This document shows positions 1 through 8,824 of a DNA stretch of 64,000 nt, in pieces. Below the pieces are notes generated by a model. The model did no database searches and had not been told where the DNA came from. It was given only the letters and a program-made list of their open reading frames with translations. The first letter of the stretch is position 1; every line of letters begins with the position of its first letter. The DNA comes from SMYC01 sp965197495 (lineage in GTDB: Bacteria; Acidobacteriota; Vicinamibacteria; Marinacidobacterales; SMYC01). The position numbers and the translations under genes are program-made. The stretch is from assembly GCA_965197495.1 (NCBI GenBank), contig OZ240210.1, positions 2,976,001 to 3,040,000 on the forward strand. The letters are read 5' to 3'.

Positions 1-1338
1 AATCTACGTGAGCCCTGGCTGGAGCTGGAGCACGCACACAAGCTCGAAACGATCTCGTCGCTACTCGATGCCCATCCTAAGCTCAATGAGCTGGTACTGC
101 AAGACCTAAGGTCGGTCACCCCACCGGCAGGGAGCGATGTTGGTCGTGGGGGAATGAGCGCGGAGCAGGTTCTCCGGGCGTTGTTGGTGAAGCAGCTGAA
201 TCAGTTCACCTATCGGGAGCTGGCGTTTCACTTGGCAGACTCTCGAAGCTATCGGACGTTTTGCCAGCTCGGCATCATAGAGCCGACCCCGTCGAAGTCG
301 ACCCTAGCAGCAAACATCAAAGCCGTGAAGTTCGAAACGCTGGAGCAGATCAACCGAGAGCTGGTGAGCGTTGCCGAGGATGCTGGGATCGAAAAGGGAA
401 GAAAAGTACGAGTGGACTGCACGGTAGTGGAATCAAACATTCATCCGCCTACAGACTCCGAGCTTCTTTATGACTGTGTTCGGGTTCTCACTCGCGTGAT
501 GTGCCGAGTTCGCGAACTGCTGGGTACAGTAGTGGTCTTCGGCAATCGAACGCGTCGAGCGAAGAGACGTCGACTGGGAGTTCTGAACGCGAAGGATAAG
601 CAACAAAGGCGTGGCGTCTATCGAGATCTACTGAAGGTGACGGAAGAAACCTATCGCTCCGCTCAACGCGTTGCAGAACAGTTGGAAGAGTCGGGCTTGA
701 CCGAGCCGGTGAAGCGAGCGAGCGCGGAGAGGATCGCCGCGGATTTTGAGCACTTTCTCGTCCTCACCAAGAAAGTCATCAACCAAACCCAACGCCGAGT
801 GATCGACGAAGAGCGTGTGCCTGCGGAGGAAAAGGTCGTTTCTATCTTCGAAGAACACACCGACATTATTCGCAAAGACCGGCGCGAGACTCTCTACGGC
901 CACAAGGTGTGTATGACTGGTGGCTCGTCCTCGATGATTTTGGATTGCGTGATCTTGGATGGGAATCCGTCCGATTCAACTCTCGCGGAAACCATGATCG
1001 ACCGTCAAGTCGAACTCTACGAACGGGCCCCGCGCCAGGTTGCCTACGATGGCGCGTTTTCTTCAAAGGCAAACTTGGAAGCCATCAAAGGCAAGGGAGT
1101 TGAAGATGTTGCCTTTACCAAGGCTCATTTCGCGGTGACCGATATGGTCAAGAGTTCCTGGGTCTATCAACGCCTGCGGCGATTTCGCTGCGGAATCGAA
1201 GGCGTCATTTCGTTCTTGAAACGAGTCTTTGGTCTCGACCGATGCACATGGCACTCATTGCCATCTTTTAAATCGTACGTATGGAGTTCCATCATCACCT
1301 GCAACCTACTGATGATGGCAAGACACTTATTACGATAA
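1..1338 (+). CDS. ISNCY/IS5-like transposase (5' partial)
   Basis: DDE transposase with a DUF772-like N-terminal half (family name from recognition; ISNCY or the wider IS5 group). The reading frame is open from base 1 and matches residues 16 onward of the complete 453-aa copies. The acidic residues expected for catalysis lie in VRVDCTVVE, VAYDGAFSS and GIEGVISFLKR. Unlike the other copies, the last codons read TTA CGA TAA instead of TTA TGA, so the protein gains one Arg at its end. It also has His where the others have Arg in the RCTW(R/H)SLPSF segment. Confidence 0.8.
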   Translation, partial: NLREPWLELEHAHKLETISSLLDAHPKLNELVLQDLRSVTPPAGSDVGRGGMSAEQVLRALLVKQLNQFTYRELAFHLADSRSYRTFCQLGIIEPTPSKSTLAANIKAVKFETLEQINRELVSVAEDAGIEKGRKVRVDCTVVESNIHPPTDSELLYDCVRVLTRVMCRVRELLGTVVVFGNRTRRAKRRRLGVLNAKDKQQRRGVYRDLLKVTEETYRSAQRVAEQLEESGLTEPVKRASAERIAADFEHFLVLTKKVINQTQRRVIDEERVPAEEKVVSIFEEHTDIIRKDRRETLYGHKVCMTGGSSSMILDCVILDGNPSDSTLAETMIDRQVELYERAPRQVAYDGAFSSKANLEAIKGKGVEDVAFTKAHFAVTDMVKSSWVYQRLRRFRCGIEGVISFLKRVFGLDRCTWHSLPSFKSYVWSSIITCNLLMMARHLLR

Positions 1339-1515
1339 CAACTATTACTCTTCCGCCCCTTATAGCCATGGATTGCTAACAATTCGCCTCTCGTTTCGTC
1401 CAAGATTTTCATTCGCTCTCAACCCCACGAAGCCCCTTCCGAAAACGTATAATACCCACATCTTCGATAGGTCTCTCGCACACCACAAGTTATGGTGTTT
1501 CTGGACAGGAACTAG
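1..1515 (+). mobile_element. ISNCY/IS5-like element, copy 1 (left end outside window)
   Basis: First of four direct tandem copies of one element. Complete copies run 1687 bp from TACCCGTCCTGAAG to GACAGGAACTAG. The ends form an imperfect inverted repeat, best seen as TAGTACCCGTCCTGAA against TAGTTCCTGTCCAGAA (13 of 16). This copy lacks its left end because the window starts inside the transposase gene. Two TTAG units (1516-1523) follow its right end before the next copy begins. Confidence 0.85.
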
Positions 1516-1700
1516 TTAGTTAGTACCCGTCCTGAAGCCTGTAAGGGATTGAGAAAAAAGGAGAAATCGCAAATTTAGGCGGAACTTCCGCCGGCTAGAC
1601 GCATGTAAACCCGTACGTTTAAAGCAGATGCGGCGGTTCTAAATGTAATGTGTAAGCATGTAATAGTGACAGAACAGTTTATTTTACTGATTTAATCCTG

Positions 1701-1712
1701 TATAGTCGGCGC
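1701..1712 (+). promoter_or_regulatory. TATAGT -10-like box six bases before the transposase start
   Basis: TATAGT at 1701-1706 is followed by only six bases and then ATG (1713). A promoter here would give an mRNA with almost no leader. No Shine-Dalgarno sequence is present, which fits leaderless translation. No clear -35 box was found, so this is a suggestion only. Confidence 0.4.
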
Positions 1713-3443
1713 ATGTACATCGCCAAGGTGCCGAACCGCAACTCGCCCCCAGCGATTCTCATCCGCGAAAGCTACCGCGAAGGCGGTGCGCCCAAAACGA
1801 GGACCGTCGCCAACATCTCGAAGTGGAAGCCCGCGCGAATTGAAGCTCTTCGCCAGTTGCTAAAGGGCAACGTGGATTTGGGTGAGGCTCAGCAGTTCGA
1901 GATCACCAGAAGCAAGCCTCACGGACATGTTGCGGCCGTGCTGGGAACGCTGCGCAAAGTTGGCCTCGAGCGAATCATCCATAGCCGCCAGCGCCGAGAG
2001 CGTGACCTCGTCGTGGCGATGATTGTGGCGCGAATCGTAGAGCCGGGCTCCAAGTTGGCCACGGCCCGTGGTCTATCGAAACAGACCTTGACTTCGTCAT
2101 TGGGTGAGTGTGTTGGAGTTGAAGACACCAACGAGGATGAGTTGTATGATTCCCTGGATTGGCTTTTGAGCCGCCAAGCAGCCATAGAGAAGAAACTGGC
2201 GAAACGCCATCTGCAGCAGGGCAGCCTGGTTCTCTACGACTTGACGTCGACTTGGGTAGAAGGTCGGTCGTGCCCTCTGGCGAAGCTCGGTTACTCGAGA
2301 GACGGCAAGAAAAACAAGTTGCAGGTCGTGTTCGGCTTACTGTGTGAGCGTGATGGTCGGCCGGTCGGGGTAGAGGTGTTCGAAGGCAACACCGGAGATC
2401 CCGCAACACTGGGGAGCCAAATTCGCAAAGTCCGAGAACGTTTTGAGCTTGACAGTATCGTCTTCGTAGGTGACCGAGGGATGATCACCGAAGCCCGGAT
2501 TCGCGAGGAACTTCGACCGGAGGAAGGTCTCGAGTGGATCAGCTCACTTCGTGCCCCTCAGATTCAGCGACTTGCAAAAGACGGAATGCTGCAGCCTTCT
2601 CTGTTCGATGAACTCGACCTAGCGGAGATCCATCATCCTAGCTTCCCTGGTGAGCGACTCATCGCCTGCCGCAACCCTCTTCTTGCTACCGAGCGGGCGC
2701 GGAAGCGAGAAGAGATGCTTGTGTCGACGGAGTCAAAGCTAGAAGTGATTAGCAAAGCGACGAAGCGAGACCAACGTCCTTTGCGAGGCAAAGATACCAT
2801 CGGCATACGATTGGGTCGAGTGTTCGCTCGGAGCAAGATGGGCAAGCACTTTCGCTACACCATTACGGACGACGGCTTCGACTTCGAGCGCGACAACGAA
2901 AACATCGAGCGTGAGGCGGCCCTCGACGGCATCTATATCATCCGAACAAGCCTCACCGAAGAGGCCATCTCCGCAGACGAAGCTGTCAGGACCTACAAAG
3001 GCTTGGCAGTCGTTGAACGCGCTTTTCGTTGCTGCAAAACCGTGGATTTGAAAGTACGGCCCATCTATCACTACAACGCTGAGCGAGTTCGAGCTCACAT
3101 CTTTCTTTGCATGCTCGCCTACTACGTGGAATGGCACATGCGAAAAGCCCTCGTCCCGATCTTGTTTGACGACGACGACCCTGACGGTGCCCATGCCAAA
3201 CGCTCATCCATCGTCAGCCCAGCAACGCCTTCAGACTCCGCCCAGGCAAAGGCTTCTACCAAGAAGACTCCCGACGGGTTGCCCGTCCACAGTTTCAGAA
3301 CGCTTCTTTCTGATCTTGCTACGGTCACGAAAAATCAGGTCGAAAACGAAGCCCGCGGCCTGTCCTTCGTCAGCATCACTCGCCCCACACCCTTGCAGCA
3401 CAAAGCATTCAACCTGCTCGAAATCAACCCCCGCACGATGTAA
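1713..3443 (+). CDS. IS1634-family transposase
   Basis: A 576-aa DDE transposase that moves the surrounding IS1634 element. The N-terminus (VPNRNSPPAILIRESYREGG) is typical of a large IS1634 subgroup. Likely catalytic acidic residues lie in LVLYDLTSTW (first D), VFVGDRGMI (second D) and VVERAFRCCKTVDLKVRP (E). The frame is uninterrupted and both element ends are present, so it may be functional. Start choice: the first ATG, directly after a -10-like box and without a ribosome-binding site. Confidence 0.9.
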   Translation: MYIAKVPNRNSPPAILIRESYREGGAPKTRTVANISKWKPARIEALRQLLKGNVDLGEAQQFEITRSKPHGHVAAVLGTLRKVGLERIIHSRQRRERDLVVAMIVARIVEPGSKLATARGLSKQTLTSSLGECVGVEDTNEDELYDSLDWLLSRQAAIEKKLAKRHLQQGSLVLYDLTSTWVEGRSCPLAKLGYSRDGKKNKLQVVFGLLCERDGRPVGVEVFEGNTGDPATLGSQIRKVRERFELDSIVFVGDRGMITEARIREELRPEEGLEWISSLRAPQIQRLAKDGMLQPSLFDELDLAEIHHPSFPGERLIACRNPLLATERARKREEMLVSTESKLEVISKATKRDQRPLRGKDTIGIRLGRVFARSKMGKHFRYTITDDGFDFERDNENIEREAALDGIYIIRTSLTEEAISADEAVRTYKGLAVVERAFRCCKTVDLKVRPIYHYNAERVRAHIFLCMLAYYVEWHMRKALVPILFDDDDPDGAHAKRSSIVSPATPSDSAQAKASTKKTPDGLPVHSFRTLLSDLATVTKNQVENEARGLSFVSITRPTPLQHKAFNLLEINPRTM

Positions 3444-3613
3444 GCAGTACACACACCTCTCTTCAAAAACAAAGCCAATGATGCCCACACTTACGCTTGT
3501 TCATCCGTGGAAGGTCCGTTTAGGGCTAGTCTTCTGAGGGGGTGTCGATTAGGATCGTGTCGTTGAAAACATCTGATTCTAAATGACTTAACTCCAAAGG
3601 AGACCAGCCCTAA

Positions 3614-4975
3614 ATGCGAAAAACGATCAACCCACAGCCAAATCTACGTGAGCCCTGGCTGGAGCTGGAGCACGCACGCGAACTCGAAACGATCTCGTCG
3701 CTACTCGATGCCCATCCTAAGCTCAATGAGCTGGTACTGCAAGACCTAAGGTCGGTCACCCCACCGGCAGGGAGCGATGTTGGTCGTGGGGGAATGAGCG
3801 CGGAGCAGGTTCTCCGGGCGTTGTTGGTGAAGCAGCTGAATCAGTTCACCTATCGGGAGCTGGCGTTTCACTTGGCAGACTCTCGAAGCTATCGGACGTT
3901 TTGCCAGCTCGGCATCATAGAGCCGACCCCGTCGAAGTCGACCCTAGCAGCAAACATCAAAGCCGTGAAGTTCGAAACGCTGGAGCAGATCAACCGAGAG
4001 CTGGTGAGCGTTGCCGAGGATGCTGGGATCGAAAAGGGAAGAAAAGTACGAGTGGACTGCACGGTAGTGGAATCAAACATTCATCCGCCTACAGACTCCG
4101 AGCTTCTTTATGACTGTGTTCGGGTTCTCACTCGCGTGATGTGCCGAGTTCGCGAACTGCTGGGTACAGTAGTGGTCTTCGGCAATCGAACGCGTCGAGC
4201 GAAGAGACGTCGACTGGGAGTTCTGAACGCGAAGGATAAGCAACAAAGGCGTGGCGTCTATCGAGATCTACTGAAGGTGACGGAAGAAACCTATCGCTCC
4301 GCTCAACGCGTTGCAGCACAGTTGGAAGAGTCGGGCTTGACCGAGCCGGTGAAGCGAGCGAGCGCGGAGAGGATCGCCGCGGATTTTGAGCACTTTCTCG
4401 TCCTCACCAAGAAAGTCATCAACCAAACCCAACGCCGAGTGATCGACGAAGAGCGTGTGCCTGCGGAGGAAAAGGTCGTTTCTATCTTCGAAGAACACAC
4501 CGACATTATTCGCAAAGATCGGCGCGAGACTCTCTACGGCCACAAGGTGTGTATGACTGGTGGCTCGTCCTCGATGATTTTGGATTGCGTGATCTTGGAT
4601 GAGAATCCATCCGATTCAACTCTCGCGGAAACCATGATCGACCGTCAAGTCGAACTCTACGAACGGGCCCCGCGCCAGGTTGCCTACGATGGCGCGTTTT
4701 CTTCAAAGGCAAACTTGGAAGCCATCAAAGGCAAGGGAGTTGAAGATGTTGCCTTTACCAAGGCTCATTTCGCGGTGACCGATATGGTCAAGAGTTCCTG
4801 GGTCTATCAACGCCTGCGGCGATTTCGCTGCGGAATCGAAGGCGTCATTTCGTTCTTGAAACGAGTCTTTGGTCTCGACCGATGCACATGGCGCTCATTG
4901 CCTTCTTTTAAATCGTACGTATGGAGTTCCATCATCACCTGCAACCTACTGATGATGGCAAGACACTTATTATGA
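3614..4975 (+). CDS. ISNCY/IS5-like transposase, copy 2
   Basis: Complete 453-aa transposase of the tandem element. Start ATG has an AAGGAGA ribosome-binding site about ten bases upstream. The N-terminal half (GMSAEQVLRALLVKQLNQF) is a DUF772-type region; candidate DDE residues lie in VRVDCTVVE, VAYDGAFSS and GIEGVISFLKR. It differs from neighbouring copies at only a few residues, for example Glu instead of Gly in the ILDENPSDS segment, so the copies are recent duplicates. Family assignment (ISNCY against another IS5 group) rests on recognition alone. Confidence 0.88.
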   Translation: MRKTINPQPNLREPWLELEHARELETISSLLDAHPKLNELVLQDLRSVTPPAGSDVGRGGMSAEQVLRALLVKQLNQFTYRELAFHLADSRSYRTFCQLGIIEPTPSKSTLAANIKAVKFETLEQINRELVSVAEDAGIEKGRKVRVDCTVVESNIHPPTDSELLYDCVRVLTRVMCRVRELLGTVVVFGNRTRRAKRRRLGVLNAKDKQQRRGVYRDLLKVTEETYRSAQRVAAQLEESGLTEPVKRASAERIAADFEHFLVLTKKVINQTQRRVIDEERVPAEEKVVSIFEEHTDIIRKDRRETLYGHKVCMTGGSSSMILDCVILDENPSDSTLAETMIDRQVELYERAPRQVAYDGAFSSKANLEAIKGKGVEDVAFTKAHFAVTDMVKSSWVYQRLRRFRCGIEGVISFLKRVFGLDRCTWRSLPSFKSYVWSSIITCNLLMMARHLL

Positions 4976-5159
4976 TAACAACTATTACTCTTCCGCCCCT
5001 TATAGCCATGGATTGCTAACAATTCGCCTCTCGTTTCGTCCAAGATTTTCATTCACTCTCAACCCCACGAAGCCCCTTCCGAAAACGTATAATACCCACA
5101 TCTTCGGTAGGTCTCTCGCACACCACAAGTTATGGTGTTTCTGGACAGGAACTAGTTAG

Positions 5160-6846
5160 TACCCGTCCTGAAGCCTGTAAGGGATTGAGAAAAAAGGAGA
5201 AATCGCAAATTTAGGGCTAGTCTTCTGAGGGGGTGTCGATTAGGATCGTGTCGTTGAAAACATCCGATTCTAAATGACTTAACTCCAAAGGAGACCAGCC
5301 CTAAATGCGAAAAACGATCAACCCACAGCCAAATCTACGTGAGCCCTGGCTGGAGCTGGAGCACGCACGCGAACTCGAAACGATCTCGTCGCTACTCGAT
5401 GCCCATCCTAAGCTCAATGAGCTGGTACTGCAAGACCTAAGGTCGGTCACCCCACCGGCAGGGAGCGATGTTGGTCGTGGGGGAATGAGCGCGGAGCAGG
5501 TTCTCCGGGCGTTGTTGGTGAAGCAGCTGAATCAGTTCACCTATCGGGAGCTGGCGTTTCACTTGGCAGACTCTCGAAGCTATCGGACGTTTTGCCAGCT
5601 CGGCATCATAGAGCCGACCCCGTCGAAGTCGACCCTAGCAGCAAACATCAAAGCCGTGAAGTTCGAAACGCTGGAGCAGATCAACCGAGAGCTGGTGAGC
5701 GTTGCCGAGGATGCTGGGATCGAAAAGGGAAGAAAAGTACGAGTGGACTGCACGGTAGTGGAATCAAACATTCATCCGCCTACAGACTCCGAGCTTCTTT
5801 ATGACTGTGTTCGGGTTCTCACTCGCGTGATGTGCCGAGCTCGCGAACTGCTGGGTACAGTAGTGGTCTTCGGCAATCGAACGCGTCGAGCGAAGAGACG
5901 TCGACTGGGAGTTCTGAACGCGAAGGATAAGCAACAAAGGCGTCGCGTCTATCGAGATCTACTGAAGGTGACGGAAGAAACCTATCGCTCCGCTCAACGC
6001 GTTGCAGCACAGTTGGAAGAGTCGGGCTTGACCGAGCCGGTGAAGCGAGCGAGCGCGGAGAGGATCGCCGCGGATTTTGAGCACTTTCTCGTCCTCACCA
6101 AGAAAGTCATCAACCAAACCCAACGCCGAGTGATCGACGAAGAGCGTGTGCCTGCGGAGGAAAAGGTCGTTTCTATCTTCGAAGAACACACCGACATTAT
6201 TCGCAAAGATCGGCGCGAGACTCTCTACGGCCACAAGGTGTGTATGACTGGTGGCTCGTCCTCGATGATTTTGGATTGCGTGATCTTGGATGGGAATCCG
6301 TCCGATTCAACTCTCGCGGAAACCATGATCGACCGTCAAGTCGAACTCTACGAACGGGCCCCGCGCCAGGTTGCCTACGATGGCGCGTTTTCTTCAAAGG
6401 CAAACTTGGAAGCCATCAAAGGCAAGGGAGTTGAAGATGTTGCCTTTACCAAGGCTCATTTCGCGGTGACCGATATGGTCAAGAGTTCCTGGGTCTATCA
6501 ACGCCTGCGGCGATTTCGCTGCGGAATCGAAGGCGTCATTTCGTTCTTGAAACGAGTCTTTGGTCTCGACCGATGCACATGGCGCTCATTGCCTTCTTTT
6601 AAATCGTACGTATGGAGTTCCATCATCACCTGCAACCTACTGATGATGGCAAGACACTTATTATGATAACAACTATTACTCTTCCGCCCCTTATAGCCAT
6701 GGATTGCTAACAATTCGCCTCTCGTTTCGTCCAAGATTTTCATTCGCTCTCAACCCCACGAAGCCCCTTCCGAAAACGTATAATACCCACATCTTCAGTA
6801 GGTCTCTCGCACACCACAAGTTATGGTGTTTCTGGACAGGAACTAG
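5160..6846 (+). mobile_element. ISNCY/IS5-like element, copy 3
   Basis: Complete 1687-bp copy, separated from copies 2 and 4 by a single TTAG (5156-5159 and 6847-6850). The repeat period is therefore exactly 1691 bp. Confidence 0.88.
5305..6666 (+). CDS. ISNCY/IS5-like transposase, copy 3
   Basis: Complete 453-aa transposase, nearly identical to copy 2. Differences seen include Ala for Val in the VMCRARELL segment, Arg for Gly in KQQRRRVYRD, and Gly in ILDGNPSDS. The AAGGAGA ribosome-binding site and the likely catalytic segments are intact, so it is a candidate active enzyme for all copies in the array. Confidence 0.88.
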   Translation: MRKTINPQPNLREPWLELEHARELETISSLLDAHPKLNELVLQDLRSVTPPAGSDVGRGGMSAEQVLRALLVKQLNQFTYRELAFHLADSRSYRTFCQLGIIEPTPSKSTLAANIKAVKFETLEQINRELVSVAEDAGIEKGRKVRVDCTVVESNIHPPTDSELLYDCVRVLTRVMCRARELLGTVVVFGNRTRRAKRRRLGVLNAKDKQQRRRVYRDLLKVTEETYRSAQRVAAQLEESGLTEPVKRASAERIAADFEHFLVLTKKVINQTQRRVIDEERVPAEEKVVSIFEEHTDIIRKDRRETLYGHKVCMTGGSSSMILDCVILDGNPSDSTLAETMIDRQVELYERAPRQVAYDGAFSSKANLEAIKGKGVEDVAFTKAHFAVTDMVKSSWVYQRLRRFRCGIEGVISFLKRVFGLDRCTWRSLPSFKSYVWSSIITCNLLMMARHLL

Positions 6847-6850
6847 TTAG

Positions 6851-8537
6851 TACCCGTCCTGAAGCCTGTAAGGGATTGAGAAAAAAGGAGAAATCGCAAA
6901 TTTAGGGCTAGTCTTCTGAGGGGGTGTCGATTAGGATCGTGTCGTTGAAAACATCCGATTCTAAATGACTTAACTCCAAAGGAGACCAGCCCTAAATGCG
7001 AAAAACGATCAACCCACAGCCAAATCTACGTGAGCCCTGGCTGGAGCTGGAGCACGCACGCGAGCTCGAAACGATCTCGTCGCTGCTCGACGCCCATCCT
7101 AAACTCAATGAGCTGGTACTGCAAGACCTGAAGTCGGTCACCCCATCGGCAGGGAGCGATGTTGGTCGTGGGGGAATGAGCGCGGAGCAGGTTCTCCGGG
7201 CGTTACTGGTGAAGCAGCTGAATCAGTTCACCTATCGGGAGCTGGCGTTTCACTTGGCAGACTCTCGAAGCTATCGGACGTTTTGCCAGCTCGGCATCAT
7301 AGAGCCGACCCCGTCGAAGTCGACCCTAGCAGCAAACATCAAAGCCGTGAAGTTCGAAACGCTGGAGCAGATCAACCGAGAGCTGGTGAGCGTTGCCGAG
7401 GATGCTGGGATCGAAAAGGGAAGAAAAGTACGAGTGGACTGCACGGTAGTGGAATCAAACATTCATCCGCCTACAGACTCCGAGCTTCTTTATGACTGTG
7501 TTCGGGTTCTCACTCGCCTGATGTGCGGAGCTCGCGAACTGCTGGGTACAGTAGTGGTCTTCGGCAATCGAACGCGTCGAGCGAAGAGACGTCGACTAGG
7601 AGTTCTGAACGCGAAGGATAAGCAACAAAGGCGTGGCGTCTATCGAGATCTACTGAAGGTGACGGAAGAAACCTATCGCTCCGCTCAACGCGTTGCAGAA
7701 CAGTTGGAAGAGTCGGGCTTGACCGAGCCGGTAAAGCGAGCGAGCGCGGAGAGGATCGCCGCGGATTTTGAGCACTTTCTCGTCCTCACCAAGAAAGTCA
7801 TCAACCAAACCCAACGCCGAGTGATCGACGAAGAGCGTGTGCCTGCGGAGGAAAAGGTCGTTTCTATCTTCGAAGAACACACCGACATTATTCGCAAAGA
7901 CCGGCGCGAGACTCTCTACGGCCACAAGGTGTGTATGACTGGTGGCTCGTCCTCGATGATTTTGGATTGCGTGATCTTGGATGGGAATCCGTCCGATTCA
8001 ACTCTCGCGGAAACCATGATCGACCGTCAAGTCGAACTCTACGAACGGGCCCCGCGCCAGGTTGCCTACGATGGCGCGTTTTCTTCAAAGGCAAACTTGG
8101 AAGCCATCAAAGGCAAGGGAGTTGAAGATGTTGCCTTTACCAAGGCTCATTTCGCGGTGACCGATATGGTCAAGAGTTCCTGGGTCTATCAACGCCTGCG
8201 GCGATTTCGCTGCGGAATCGAAGGCGTCATTTCGTTCTTGAAACGAGTCTTTGGTCTCGACCGATGCACATGGCGCTCATTGCCTTCTTTTAAATCGTAC
8301 GTATGGAGTTCCATCATCACCTGCAACCTACTGATGATGGCAAGACACTTATTATGATAACAACTATTACTCTTCCGCCCCTTATAGCCATGGATTGCTA
8401 ACAATTCGCCTCTCGTTTCGTCCAAGATTTTCATTCGCTCTCAACCCCACGAAGCCCCTTCCGAAAACGTATAATACCCACATCTTCGATAGGTCTCTCG
8501 CACACCACAAGTTATGGTGTTTCTGGACAGGAACTAG
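6851..8537 (+). mobile_element. ISNCY/IS5-like element, copy 4
   Basis: Last complete copy of the array. Its right end (GACAGGAACTAG) is followed by TTAG at 8538-8541 and then unrelated chromosomal sequence. It carries more substitutions in its 5' third than copies 2 and 3 carry between themselves. Confidence 0.88.
6996..8357 (+). CDS. ISNCY/IS5-like transposase, copy 4
   Basis: Complete 453-aa transposase with the same ribosome-binding site and likely catalytic segments as the other copies. It differs from copies 2 and 3 at several positions, including Lys-Ser-Val-Thr-Pro-Ser in place of Arg-Ser-Val-Thr-Pro-Pro near residue 48, Leu in TRLMCGAREL, and Glu-Gln-Leu in place of Ala-Gln-Leu. The Glu-Gln-Leu variant is shared with copy 1, which suggests mosaic exchange or a different order of duplication. 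Confidence 0.88.
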   Translation: MRKTINPQPNLREPWLELEHARELETISSLLDAHPKLNELVLQDLKSVTPSAGSDVGRGGMSAEQVLRALLVKQLNQFTYRELAFHLADSRSYRTFCQLGIIEPTPSKSTLAANIKAVKFETLEQINRELVSVAEDAGIEKGRKVRVDCTVVESNIHPPTDSELLYDCVRVLTRLMCGARELLGTVVVFGNRTRRAKRRRLGVLNAKDKQQRRGVYRDLLKVTEETYRSAQRVAEQLEESGLTEPVKRASAERIAADFEHFLVLTKKVINQTQRRVIDEERVPAEEKVVSIFEEHTDIIRKDRRETLYGHKVCMTGGSSSMILDCVILDGNPSDSTLAETMIDRQVELYERAPRQVAYDGAFSSKANLEAIKGKGVEDVAFTKAHFAVTDMVKSSWVYQRLRRFRCGIEGVISFLKRVFGLDRCTWRSLPSFKSYVWSSIITCNLLMMARHLL

Positions 8538-8562
8538 TTAGGTAGCTTAGGCTCGCGCAACA

Positions 8563-8587
8563 CCCCCCTGACACGGGGGGATTTTTC
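8563..8587 (+). terminator. Rho-independent terminator-like hairpin
   Basis: CCCCCC (8563-8568), loop TGACAC and GGGGGG (8575-8580) are followed by ATTTTTC. The stem is perfect and the T-tract lies on the + strand side. It lies directly beyond the IS array and probably belonged to a + strand gene that the array has separated from it; it may also insulate the next gene from IS transcription. Confidence 0.7.
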
Positions 8588-8824
8588 TCCATCGCTCTTA
8601 GTGACATTCTGACGTCGCCCGTGCGTCCGTTCCCTGCAAACCGCTCCTGTTTTTATGCCTCTTCGGTTTTGAAACTCCTTGGTTCCGACAGGTTAAGGGG
8701 CCAGAAATATAGCGACAAAGGCGTTCCCTCTCATCTTTTTTTGTGTCTTTTCTTTGCGCCTTGGCGACTTTGCGCCTTTGCGTTACGCTTTTCTTAATAT
8801 TGATCTAGCTGTAATGCGGTGCGG
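8588..8824. other. Intergenic DNA with short CTTTGCG repeats
   Basis: No coding sequence is apparent. A C/T-rich stretch around 8745-8790 holds repeated CTTTGCGCC/CTTTGCG units just beyond the 3' end of the minus-strand TPR gene. Its role is unknown. Confidence 0.5.

Larger units (their letters stand above)
1580..3518 (+). mobile_element. IS1634-family insertion sequence (complete)
   Basis: A 1939-bp element with terminal inverted repeats CGGAACTTCC and CGGACCTTCC (9 of 10), flanked by a perfect 6-bp target duplication TTTAGG at 1574-1579 and 3519-3524. The uninterrupted site is visible in the neighbouring tandem copies as AAATTTAGGGC. The left end also forms a 15-nt palindrome GGCGGAACTTCCGCC (1578-1592). 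Duplication length and coding content fit the IS1634 family. Confidence 0.92.
1524..5155 (+). mobile_element. ISNCY/IS5-like element, copy 2, split by IS1634
   Basis: Second copy in the tandem array. Its first 56 bases (1524-1579) are separated from the rest (from 3519) by a complete IS1634-family element. Subtracting the 1939-bp insert and the 6-bp duplicated target leaves exactly 1687 bp, the length of copies 3 and 4. The insertion lies upstream of the transposase gene, so the coding region is intact but its upstream DNA is displaced. Confidence 0.85.

Noticed and set aside
8745..8790. CTTTGCG repeats as a regulatory or CRISPR-like array
   Set aside because: Only a few imperfect short units; similar low-complexity tracts are common beyond gene ends and no structure or spacing pattern was seen.
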